Virus record (IMG/VR): IMGVR_UViG_3300021599_001992
Span: 1-64,000 of that record
DNA: 64,000 nt
Source: a virus
Strand: one strand, 5' to 3'
Part shown: positions 53,267 to 61,016 of the stretch, piece by piece
How positions within the stretch are numbered: position 1 is the stretch's first letter
Layout of the letters: every line of letters starts with the position of its first letter
Notes under the pieces: model-generated
What the model was told of the DNA's origin: nothing
Databases searched by the model: none
Seen by the model: only the letters and a program-made list of their open reading frames with translations
Translations under genes and position numbers: made by a program

Positions 53267-54112
53267 ATGTCAACATTTGATGCAGTACTTGCACAGTACG
53301 AGAAAAACAAACAATCCGCAAGCGGTAACGGAAACAAAGTTTCGCAAGAAGACAGAATGAAAAAGTATTTCACTACTGTTCTTCCTAAAGGTTCTAAAGG
53401 TGAAGAAAGACGAATTCGTATTCTTCCTACTACAGATGGTTCCTCACCATTTAAAGAGGTTTATTTCCATGAAATTCAAGTGGACGGTAAATGGGTAAAA
53501 TTATATGACCCAAAACAAGAAGGAAAACGTTCACCATTGAACGAGGTTAAAGAAAGTCTTGAAATGACAGGAGTTCAGTCAGATAAAGAACTCGCTCGTC
53601 AATATCGTTCTCGTAAATTTTACATTGTAAAAGTGATTGATCGTGATCACGAACAAGATGGAGTTAAATTTTGGAGATTTAAACATAATGCAAAACAAGA
53701 CGGTGTTTTGGATAAAATTTTTCCAATCTTTCAAAAGAAAGGGGATATTACGGATCCAACAAAAGGTCGTGATTTAACATTATTTTTAACTCTTACAAAA
53801 TCAGGAACAGGTAAAGAGTATACTACAATCAATTCAATTATTCCTGAAGATTCTTCACCATTACATGAAGACAAATCAACTTCAGATTCATGGTTAAATG
53901 ATGAATTGGTTTGGTCTGATGTATATTCTAAAAAACCCGAAGAGTATCTTGATATGGTAGCAAAAGGTGAAGTTCCTCGTTGGGATTCAGATAGTAAAAA
54001 ATGGGTCTCTAATTCACAATCAGAGGAGACTATGGGAAACACAACAGTAAAGACGACAACAATTGAAGATCCACAAGAAGATTCAGAAGTTGATGACGAT
54101 TTACCGTTCTAA
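53267..54112 (+). CDS. 32: Single-stranded DNA-binding protein gp32
   Basis: Covers single-stranded DNA in replication and recombination and loads UvsX-type machinery. The 281-aa protein has the gp32 layout: an N-terminal basic arm (MSTFDAVLAQYEKNKQSA), a core with RRIRILPTTDGSSPFKEVYF, KFYIVKVIDRDHEQDGVKFW and DPTKGRDLTLFLTLTKSGTG, then an acidic C-terminus. Typical gp32 zinc Cys/His ligands are not obvious in the core. The last residues are VDDDLPF, the tip sequence of bacterial SSB rather than of T4 gp32. The 45-nt leader is all A/T with no stable fold. Arginines are largely CGT codons, as in the capsid gene. Confidence 0.88.
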   Translation: MSTFDAVLAQYEKNKQSASGNGNKVSQEDRMKKYFTTVLPKGSKGEERRIRILPTTDGSSPFKEVYFHEIQVDGKWVKLYDPKQEGKRSPLNEVKESLEMTGVQSDKELARQYRSRKFYIVKVIDRDHEQDGVKFWRFKHNAKQDGVLDKIFPIFQKKGDITDPTKGRDLTLFLTLTKSGTGKEYTTINSIIPEDSSPLHEDKSTSDSWLNDELVWSDVYSKKPEEYLDMVAKGEVPRWDSDSKKWVSNSQSEETMGNTTVKTTTIEDPQEDSEVDDDLPF

Positions 54113-54118
54113 TTAATC

Positions 54119-54159
54119 AAGGACACTTTCAAGGACATATTGTCTTCGAGAGTGTCCTT
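54119..54159 (+). terminator. Hairpin between gp32 and uvsX
   Basis: A 12-bp stem (54119-54130 with 54148-54159, one G-T pair) around a 17-nt loop containing a second short stem, followed by TTTAAATTTT. It lies 14 nt before the uvsX ATG, so it may act as an attenuator or RNA end rather than a full terminator. Confidence 0.7.
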
Positions 54160-54173
54160 TAAATTTTAAAAAT

Positions 54174-55148
54174 ATGGCAATTAAGAAAAACGATTTTAGT
54201 TCAATAAAGAAAAAATTTTCAAAGGAGGCGGAGTATAAACCTGATCGTTTCTTTGATTTAGGTGATGCGTTTTTGGACGCAACAGGTATACCGGGTCCCG
54301 CTGTTGGACATTTAAATATGTTTTTGGGGCATAGTGATACAGGTAAAACTACTGCACTTGTAAAGGCGGCAGTAGACGCACAAAAAAAAGGTATTTTACC
54401 CGTGTTCATTATTACTGAACAAAAATGGAATTGGGACCACGCAGTTTTAATGGGTTTCAATAAGGAAGACGATTTCTATCTATTCAATAGTGATTTTGAA
54501 TATATTGAACAGATTACAGATTTTATTAATGAAGTATTGGATGCACAAGAAAAAGGTGAAATCCCACACGACATTCTTTTCTTATGGGATTCAGTTGGTT
54601 CTGTTCCTTGTAAGATGACATATGACGGCAAAGGTGGTAAACAACACAACGCATCTGTATTAGCTGATAAAATAGGTATGGGTCTAAACCAAAGAATCTC
54701 TGGTTCAAGACGTGTCGATAAAAAACATACAAACACATTGATCATTGTTAACCAACCTTGGGTAGAATTACCTGATAATCCTTTTGGACAACCAAAGATT
54801 AAGGCAAAAGGTGGAGAGGCAATTTGGTTAAACTCAACTCTTGTATTTTTATTCGGTAATCAAAAGGGTGCAGGAACAACAAAAATCTCAATCACGAAAG
54901 ATAAGAGAAAAGTCAAGATTGCAACAAGAACAAAAATTTCAATAATGAAAAACCACGTAAATGGTTTGGGTTATGAAGATGGAAGAATTCTTGTTACAGC
55001 ACATGACTTTATGAAAGGTAGAGATGATGTTGAAGAAAAGAAAAGCATTGAACTTTACAAATCAGAACACGGAGATTATATTAGTAAAATGTTAGGCGTT
55101 AATGTTACAGACGCAGAAGATATTGAAGTTGTAACTGAGGATGAATAA
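54174..55148 (+). CDS. uvsX: UvsX, RecA-family recombinase
   Basis: Promotes strand exchange for recombination-dependent replication. Walker A is GHSDTGKTT (~52-60); the catalytic Glu follows in FIITEQKWNW; Walker B is ILFLWDSVGSV (~140-150). TLIIVNQPWVELPDNPFGQP and KAKGGEAIWLNSTLVFLFGN mark loop L2 and the following strand. At 324 aa it lacks part of the T4 UvsX C-terminus (391 aa). The segment KNHVNGLGYEDGRILVTAHD is typical of UvsX proteins. It follows gp32 directly, the same functional pair as in T4. Confidence 0.93.
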   Translation: MAIKKNDFSSIKKKFSKEAEYKPDRFFDLGDAFLDATGIPGPAVGHLNMFLGHSDTGKTTALVKAAVDAQKKGILPVFIITEQKWNWDHAVLMGFNKEDDFYLFNSDFEYIEQITDFINEVLDAQEKGEIPHDILFLWDSVGSVPCKMTYDGKGGKQHNASVLADKIGMGLNQRISGSRRVDKKHTNTLIIVNQPWVELPDNPFGQPKIKAKGGEAIWLNSTLVFLFGNQKGAGTTKISITKDKRKVKIATRTKISIMKNHVNGLGYEDGRILVTAHDFMKGRDDVEEKKSIELYKSEHGDYISKMLGVNVTDAEDIEVVTEDE

Positions 55149-55164
55149 TTTATAATAAACATTA

Positions 55165-56184
55165 ATGTCCGTTTTATTAGTTGATGGAGATAATTTACTT
55201 ACGATTGGTTTCTATGGTCTCAAAAACCATTTTTACAAGGGAAAACATATTGGAGCAATATATCATTTTATTAATACTCTTCGTAGAGCGTTTGAGACAT
55301 ACCATTTAGATAAAATAGTTGTTTTTTGGGATGGAGAAGAAGGTTCTCAAACAAGGAAACAAATCTATCATCTATATAAAGAAAATAGAAGATCTCGTTT
55401 AAGAACTGAAGAAGAAGTTAATTCATATCAGTATCAAAGACAAAGAGTAAAACAGTACTTAGAAGAACTATTTGTTAGACAAGGTGAGTTTCAATATTGT
55501 GAAACGGACGATTGTATTGCTTATTATGTACAAAATTCATTATCAGAATACAAAATAATATATTCTGCGGACGGAGACCTTACTCAATTGGTTTCTGAAT
55601 CAACACAAATATTCAATCCAAGTCATCAAAAATTATATAAACATCATGATAAAATTATGTATGATCATGAAGAAATATGTATTGAGAATGTGAAGATTGT
55701 TAAGATGTTGTGTGGTGACCCATCTGATAATATTTCAGGAATAAAAAACATGGGTATCAAGAGATTAATATCATTGTTTCCTGAAATAAAAGATAAACCA
55801 ATTAGTTTAAATGATATAAAAGAAAAAACTAATATATTATTTGAACAGGATAAAAATAATTGGTTGATTAAAAATTTACTTACGGGTGTAACTAAACACG
55901 GAGTATTTGGAGATGAATTCTTTTATGTAAACAATAAGATTGTAAGTTTAGATGAACCATTTTTAACTGATGATGCTAAAGAAAATATACATGCATTGAT
56001 TAATGACAACTTAGATCAAGAAGGGAGGTCATATAAAAACGCAATGAAAATGATGAGTGAAGACGGGTTATTTCAAATACTACCCAAATCAGATGACGCA
56101 TTTATAAATTTTTTTAATCCATTTTTAAGATTAACAAGAAAAGAAAAAAATAAAAAACCAATTAAAATCAAAAACAATGACTAA
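55165..56184 (+). CDS. rnh: RNase H / 5'-3' exonuclease (T4 Rnh-type FEN)
   Basis: Removes RNA primers and 5' flaps. The PIN-like FEN nuclease core is clear: LLVDGDNLLTIGFYGLKNHF, VFWDGEEGSQTRKQIYHLYK (arch/helix with conserved Arg/Lys), ETDDCIAYYV and IIYSADGDLTQLV (acidic metal ligands), then GDPSDNISGIKNMGIKRLIS, the H3TH motif that clamps DNA. At 339 aa it is slightly longer than T4 Rnh (about 305 aa). It overlaps the next gene by 8 nt, consistent with one replication operon running from uvsX to the reductase. Confidence 0.92.
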   Translation: MSVLLVDGDNLLTIGFYGLKNHFYKGKHIGAIYHFINTLRRAFETYHLDKIVVFWDGEEGSQTRKQIYHLYKENRRSRLRTEEEVNSYQYQRQRVKQYLEELFVRQGEFQYCETDDCIAYYVQNSLSEYKIIYSADGDLTQLVSESTQIFNPSHQKLYKHHDKIMYDHEEICIENVKIVKMLCGDPSDNISGIKNMGIKRLISLFPEIKDKPISLNDIKEKTNILFEQDKNNWLIKNLLTGVTKHGVFGDEFFYVNNKIVSLDEPFLTDDAKENIHALINDNLDQEGRSYKNAMKMMSEDGLFQILPKSDDAFINFFNPFLRLTRKEKNKKPIKIKNND

Positions 56185-56623
56185 TCAAGAAAACGTAACA
56201 AAATTCGAATTTTTACTGACACTCGAAAACAACATTGTGTGTCAAAGATTCTTTAATGTTAAAGACCACGAACCTCGTTCAAGACGATCTATGGATCTTC
56301 ACTATTATGTAAAAAATATTTGTGAAGAAATTTCGGAAGATTTGAAAATAAAAAGTTCCAATTACCTATGTGAAAATCAAAATTTTTTCCTAAATTCTGA
56401 AGTTGTGGAAGAATCAAAAGCAACTGAAAAAGAACATTTTTTATTGGAAATTAAGCTTGGTGACGACGTATTTATTCAAAGAATATTCCCCGCGTATTAT
56501 TACCACCCAAAGGTTAGGTACACGGTAGATATTCGTCCAAAACTGAAGAGAGTACTGTCAGATTTGACTGACATTTTATCATCTGAGGAATTGGAGACAA
56601 GTTATTTGCAATACGAACTGTAA
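56177..56623 (+). CDS. Conserved phage protein with internal duplication, 148 aa
   Basis: Function unknown. Two halves align: residues ~8-66 (FEFLLTLENNIVCQRFFN...PRSRRSMDLHYYVKNICEEI) and ~86-145 (HFLLEIKLGDDVFIQRIFP...PKVRYTVDIRPKLKRVLSDL). Shared positions are FLL, QR, F, P-(R/K)-x-R-x-(S/T)-(M/V)-D-(L/I), and an end with 'Y-L'. Gene order places it between the Rnh and gp41 genes, the same place such two-domain proteins occupy in other marine T4-like phages, so a replication accessory role is likely. It overlaps rnh by 8 nt, and 18 nt separate it from gp41. Confidence 0.7.
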   Translation: MTNQENVTKFEFLLTLENNIVCQRFFNVKDHEPRSRRSMDLHYYVKNICEEISEDLKIKSSNYLCENQNFFLNSEVVEESKATEKEHFLLEIKLGDDVFIQRIFPAYYYHPKVRYTVDIRPKLKRVLSDLTDILSSEELETSYLQYEL

Positions 56624-56641
56624 AATATATATAAATTTATT

Positions 56642-58009
56642 ATGGAAGAAAAGAATTTTGGTTACTTAGGATTATCATTTCAACAATCGTTAATTAAATC
56701 TATCGTAGAAGATAAGAAATACGGCGAAACTATTATAGACGTATTAGATAGTAAGTATTTTGATAATGTATCCTTAAGATTCATAATGGAAAATATTAAG
56801 GAATTGTATAGAACATATAATTTTATTCCTGATTACAGTACCATTACACAAAAAATTATCGCAGAAGGTGGTAATAATAGAATTCATACTGATACATTAG
56901 ATGTAATTAGAAAAGATGAAAAAGAGGTTCCATACGTAAAAGACACTGCTTTAAATTTTTGTAAACAACAAAATCTGAAAAGGGAACTTAAGATTGTTGA
57001 AAATATCATTCAGAATGGTGAGTTTGAATCTTATAGTAAGATAGAAGAAATCATAAAAAAGGCGTTACAAGTTGGAATTACAAACGAAGAGGCAGTTGAT
57101 GTTTTCCATAATATTGATGAGGCTCTTGAAAAAGACAATAGACATCCCATTCCTACAGGAATTGTAGGTGTTGACAATTTATTGAATGGTGGATTAGGAA
57201 GAGGTGAATTGGGTGTTGTTTTGGCTCCAACAGGCACAGGTAAAACAACCTTGTTAACAAAATTTGCCAATACTGCTTTTAATCACGATTTCAATGTTGT
57301 ACAAATATTTTTTGAAGACAACCCAGGTAATATAAAAAGAAAACACTACACCATATGGTCAGGTGTTGCTCCAGATTTACAACCTGAATTCAAAGAGGAT
57401 GTAAAATCAAAAGTAGACGATGCACAAACAAGATCTAAAGGGTCAATCAAATTATTAAAATTACCATCTGATAATATTACTATTTCAGAAATAAAAAGTA
57501 GATTGAGAAAATTGATCAGTGATGGTTTTAAAGTTGATTTATTGATCATAGACTATGTGGATTGTATATCACCTGAAAGAACCGCATTAGGTGAAGAATG
57601 GAAGGGAGAAGGGTCTATCATGAGAAGTTTAGAGTCTATGACTGGTGAGTTCGATATTGCTATTTGGACAGCAACACAAGGTAATAGAGAATCAATATCA
57701 TCTGAAGTTGTAAATAGTGACCAGATGGGAGGATCAATTAAAAAGGCACAAATTGCACACGTAATACTTTCTATAGCTAAAACATTAGAACAAAAAGAAA
57801 ATAATTTGGCAACTTTAACACTTCTTAAATCTCGTATAGGTAGAGATGGTGTAATATTCCAAAATTGTAAATTCAACAATGAACTATTGGTAATTGATAC
57901 CGATTCACAAAATACTCTTCTCGGATTTGAGCAAGAGCAAGTTCAGAAAAGATCAAATAGAGCGGCAGAAGTCTATAGAAACAGACAACAAAGAGTTAAT
58001 AATAATTAA
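56642..58009 (+). CDS. 41: Replicative DNA helicase gp41 (DnaB-like)
   Basis: Hexameric 5'-3' helicase at the fork. Residues ~1-150 are the helical N-terminal domain (DSKYFDNVSLRFIMENIKEL). The RecA-like C-terminal domain has Walker A APTGTGKTT (~195-203), QIFFEDNPGNIKRKH (catalytic Glu), the Walker B LLIIDYVDCIS, TATQGNR and NLATLTLLKSRIGRDG, all DnaB-family motifs. At 455 aa it is close to T4 gp41. No primase (gp61) or loader (gp59) gene is visible in the window. Confidence 0.94.
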   Translation: MEEKNFGYLGLSFQQSLIKSIVEDKKYGETIIDVLDSKYFDNVSLRFIMENIKELYRTYNFIPDYSTITQKIIAEGGNNRIHTDTLDVIRKDEKEVPYVKDTALNFCKQQNLKRELKIVENIIQNGEFESYSKIEEIIKKALQVGITNEEAVDVFHNIDEALEKDNRHPIPTGIVGVDNLLNGGLGRGELGVVLAPTGTGKTTLLTKFANTAFNHDFNVVQIFFEDNPGNIKRKHYTIWSGVAPDLQPEFKEDVKSKVDDAQTRSKGSIKLLKLPSDNITISEIKSRLRKLISDGFKVDLLIIDYVDCISPERTALGEEWKGEGSIMRSLESMTGEFDIAIWTATQGNRESISSEVVNSDQMGGSIKKAQIAHVILSIAKTLEQKENNLATLTLLKSRIGRDGVIFQNCKFNNELLVIDTDSQNTLLGFEQEQVQKRSNRAAEVYRNRQQRVNNN

Positions 58010-58026
58010 AAAATAAAATAAACAAA

Positions 58027-60288
58027 ATGCAGAAAGGTAAAAAATTTTTGAGCGACTTAAAATTACATTCCGACTATTTCAAATGGATGGAGGATAAAAG
58101 TAGATACGAAACATGGGAAGAAGCATGTGAAAACATAATTGATGGACACAGAAAGAAATATGTGAAATATTCAAAAGAAATTGAATCATATTTACAATCT
58201 GCGGTAGAAAGTATGAAAGACCAAGTAGTTTTGGCATCACAAAGAAATCTACAGTATAGACATGAACAGATTATGAAACATAATACAAGAATGTTTAACT
58301 GTACATCAGGACACATTGCACGTAATAGAGTATTCCAAGAAATTTTTTATTTGGCACTTAGTGGATGTGGTTTTGGTGGAGGTCTTTTAATTCCATTTGT
58401 TAATAATCTCAGTAGATTACATAAAAGAACAAAAGGAACAAAAACATTCGTAATTCAAGATAGTATCGAAGGATGGGCAGATTCACTTGGAGTTTTAATG
58501 TCATCTTATTTTGTTGATGATCAACCATTTCCTGAATATGCTGGATATGAAGTAAGATTTGATTATTCTCAAATTAGAGAAAAAGGATCATTCATTAGTG
58601 GGGGTTTTAAAGCACCAGGACATGAGGGATTGAAACAATCATTAGAAAAAATTGAAACTTTAATTGAAAAGTGGATAGTAAATGAAGGTGATAAAATTAG
58701 ACCGATTTTAGCGTTTGATATTATTTGTCATTCAGCTGATGCGGTATTATCAGGTGGTGTTAGACGTTCGGCACTTAATATGATTGTCGACCCTAATGAC
58801 GATGAAATGATTCATGCAAAAACAGGTAACTGGTTTATTGAGAATCCACAAAGAGGTAGAAGTAACAACTCTGTATTATTATTGAGAAGTGAAGTAACTA
58901 AAGATCAGTTTGAATACTTGGTTAAATTAAACGATGGTGCAAATGATATTGGATTTGTTTTTGCAAACAGTTGGTTTGATATGTTTAATCCTTGTTTTGA
59001 AATTTTGAAGATTCCTGTATTAGATAATATCGACTTCTCAAAAATTCACTATGATGATATTGAAGAATATGTAAAGACAAATAAAAATAAGTTCGGTATT
59101 CAAGGATGTAATCTTAGTGAAATTAATGCCGAAAAGTGTACAACAAAAGACAAATTTTTGAAGGCATGTAAAGATGCATCGATTTTAGGTACATTACAAG
59201 CGGGATATACAGATTTTCCTTATTTAGGTGAAACCTCAAAAAAGATTTTTGAAAGAGAGGCATTACTTGGCGTTAGTATCACAGGTTGGATGAATAACCC
59301 TAAGTTATTTAACGCAGAATTATTAGAAGAAGGTGCTCAAGTTGTAAAAGACACAAATAAAGAACTCGCATTTTTAATTGATATCAATCAAGCAGCAAGA
59401 ACCACTTGTGTAAAACCATCAGGTAACGCTTCAGTTGTTTTAGGTACCGCTTCAGGTATTCATCCTGAACACTCTGAAAAATATTTCCGTATCATGCAAT
59501 TGAACAAGGAGAGTAACACGGCTAAGTGGTTAGAAGAGAATATGTCATTTTTATTAGAAGACAGTGTTTGGTCATCTACCAAATCGGACTATGTTGTTTT
59601 CGTACCTGTAGAAAATCCAAAAAATGGATTGTTTAAAAAAGATATGAAAGGGGTAAAACATCTTGAAATTATTAAACTGGTACAACAACATTGGGTAAAT
59701 GCAGGCACTAACCCTGAATTATGTACATACTCACCTGTAAATCATAATACGTCTTGTACTGTTATTATTGATGATAAGGATTCGATAATTGAGTACATAT
59801 GGAGAGAAAGAGACTTCTTTACCGCAGTTAGTTTCATTTCTGATTACGGTGACAAAGATTTCAACCAAGCACCTTTTACATCAGTTTTAAATCTTGATGA
59901 AATTGTTTCGGTATATGGTAAAGGATCAATACTTGCTTCAGGGTTGGTTGTTGATGGATTACACTATTTTAATAATAATTTATGGTCCGCATGTGATCAT
60001 CTATTAGATAGTTCCAATCCTATTACAGGTAATAGAGAACAAGTTCTATTGAAAAAATATTGGATAGAAAGAGCTAAAAAGTTTGCTAAGAATTATTTCA
60101 AAGGTGACTTAAAGAAAATGGTATATTGTTTAAAAGACATCCATTTATTCCACAAGTGGGAAACTGTTACTCGTCAATTCAAAGAAGTGAATTTTGGTGA
60201 AATTTTAGATAAACCACAATACAAAGACATCAGTGATTTCGCTTCTATGGCTTGTAGTGGTGGATCATGTGAGATTACTAAAATATGA
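58027..60288 (+). CDS. Adenosylcobalamin-dependent (class II) ribonucleotide reductase
   Basis: Reduces ribonucleotides to deoxyribonucleotides, supplying dNTPs during replication. The order of motifs matches the single-chain class II type: NTRMFNCTSGH (C92), GCGFGGGLLIPF, SGGVRRSALNMIVD, then NPCFEI (C323, radical Cys position), QGCNLSEIN (C361, partner of C92) and a C-terminal thiol pair C743-x4-C748 (SMACSGGSCEITKI). VKPSGNASVVLGTASGIHPE is the conserved substrate loop. There is no ATP-cone, no separate beta subunit and no NrdG gene nearby. Cobalamin dependence is inferred from family resemblance, since the B12-contacting residues are not easily read. Confidence 0.88.
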   Translation: MQKGKKFLSDLKLHSDYFKWMEDKSRYETWEEACENIIDGHRKKYVKYSKEIESYLQSAVESMKDQVVLASQRNLQYRHEQIMKHNTRMFNCTSGHIARNRVFQEIFYLALSGCGFGGGLLIPFVNNLSRLHKRTKGTKTFVIQDSIEGWADSLGVLMSSYFVDDQPFPEYAGYEVRFDYSQIREKGSFISGGFKAPGHEGLKQSLEKIETLIEKWIVNEGDKIRPILAFDIICHSADAVLSGGVRRSALNMIVDPNDDEMIHAKTGNWFIENPQRGRSNNSVLLLRSEVTKDQFEYLVKLNDGANDIGFVFANSWFDMFNPCFEILKIPVLDNIDFSKIHYDDIEEYVKTNKNKFGIQGCNLSEINAEKCTTKDKFLKACKDASILGTLQAGYTDFPYLGETSKKIFEREALLGVSITGWMNNPKLFNAELLEEGAQVVKDTNKELAFLIDINQAARTTCVKPSGNASVVLGTASGIHPEHSEKYFRIMQLNKESNTAKWLEENMSFLLEDSVWSSTKSDYVVFVPVENPKNGLFKKDMKGVKHLEIIKLVQQHWVNAGTNPELCTYSPVNHNTSCTVIIDDKDSIIEYIWRERDFFTAVSFISDYGDKDFNQAPFTSVLNLDEIVSVYGKGSILASGLVVDGLHYFNNNLWSACDHLLDSSNPITGNREQVLLKKYWIERAKKFAKNYFKGDLKKMVYCLKDIHLFHKWETVTRQFKEVNFGEILDKPQYKDISDFASMACSGGSCEITKI

Positions 60289-60485
60289 GTAAACTAATAG
60301 AAGGAATAGATTATGAAATTGAAAAGAAGTCGGGACTAATGATCCTGACTTCTTCTTTTTTAAGTAAAAGAGGTTATTGTTGTGGTAATAAATGTAAAAA
60401 TTGTCCATATGAACCTAAAGGACTAAGAGGTAACAAAATATTAGGTAACCCCGACTCACTTAAGGATCAGAATAAATCCACCTAA
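60285..60485 (+). CDS. DUF5522-like small Cys-rich protein, 66 aa
   Basis: A small protein with RGYCCGNKCKNCPYEPKG, the CC-G-x-x-C-x-x-CPY motif of DUF5522, a family common in bacterial genomes with unknown function. Four cysteines in this spacing suggest a metal site. It begins inside the reductase stop (4-nt overlap, ATGA), so expression is linked to that enzyme. A redox or metal-handling helper for the reductase is a reasonable guess, but untested. Family name from memory. Confidence 0.72.
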   Translation: MSKLIEGIDYEIEKKSGLMILTSSFLSKRGYCCGNKCKNCPYEPKGLRGNKILGNPDSLKDQNKST

Positions 60486-60526
60486 GACTCGATAATATTT
60501 GGGGTGAATATCGAGTCACTATTTTA
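60486..60526 (+). terminator. Terminator at the end of the replication operon
   Basis: Perfect 9-bp stem GACTCGATA (60486-60494) and TATCGAGTC (60509-60517) with a 14-nt loop, followed by ACTATTTTATTTA. The T run is interrupted, so the strength is uncertain. Confidence 0.65.
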
Positions 60527-60551
60527 TTTATTACCATTTTTCTAATCTTTA

Positions 60552-60560
60552 TATTTATTA
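60552..60560 (+). promoter_or_regulatory. Late-promoter-like element for the wedge genes
   Basis: TATTTATTA ending 2 nt before the ATG at 60563. Confidence 0.5.
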
Positions 60561-60562
60561 AT

Positions 60563-61015
60563 ATGATTAAAAAATTTGGTATTGATTTCCCATTTAGAGA
60601 CAGCGTCAGGGGTGATTTTTTCTCTATGACAGAAACACCTGAAAGAGAAATCAGAGCCAATCTAATACATTTATTATTAACGAGGAAAGGAAGTAGATAT
60701 TTTTTACCTGAATTTGGAACAAGATTATATGAGTATATTTTTGATCAAAATGATATGGTAACACATACTTTAATAGAAGAAGAAATTAGAGAGGGTGTTA
60801 AAAAATTTATACCAAACCTTGATATAAATTCTATAAACATAGTATCAGCAGATCAAGATCCTGATGAAGATAGATTATATTCGGAGGATGAAGACCAAAG
60901 ATTATTCAGAGTTTCGGATGCTTCAAATAAACCATATACAGCTAAAGTGAAAATAGATTATACCGTAAATAATGGTGCATTTTCATCTTCTGATTTCATA
61001 ATTATTAATATATAA
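60563..61015 (+). CDS. 25: Baseplate wedge protein gp25
   Basis: Wedge protein that nucleates sheath polymerisation. The protein starts MIKKFGIDFPFRDSVRGDFF and continues FSMTETPEREIRANLIHLLL, LTRKGSRYFLPEFGTRLYEY and IFDQNDMVTHTLIEEEIREG, the gp25/GPW pattern ('K.ALlhLLlTrkGERlf.PdFGs.L...LFe'). The C-terminal ~50 residues add an acidic insert (DQDPDEDRLYSEDEDQRLFR) before the final strand, longer than T4 gp25 (132 aa). It ends 1 nt before gp6; the two are neighbours in T4-like wedge clusters too. Confidence 0.92.
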   Translation: MIKKFGIDFPFRDSVRGDFFSMTETPEREIRANLIHLLLTRKGSRYFLPEFGTRLYEYIFDQNDMVTHTLIEEEIREGVKKFIPNLDINSINIVSADQDPDEDRLYSEDEDQRLFRVSDASNKPYTAKVKIDYTVNNGAFSSSDFIIINI

Positions 61016-61016
61016 A

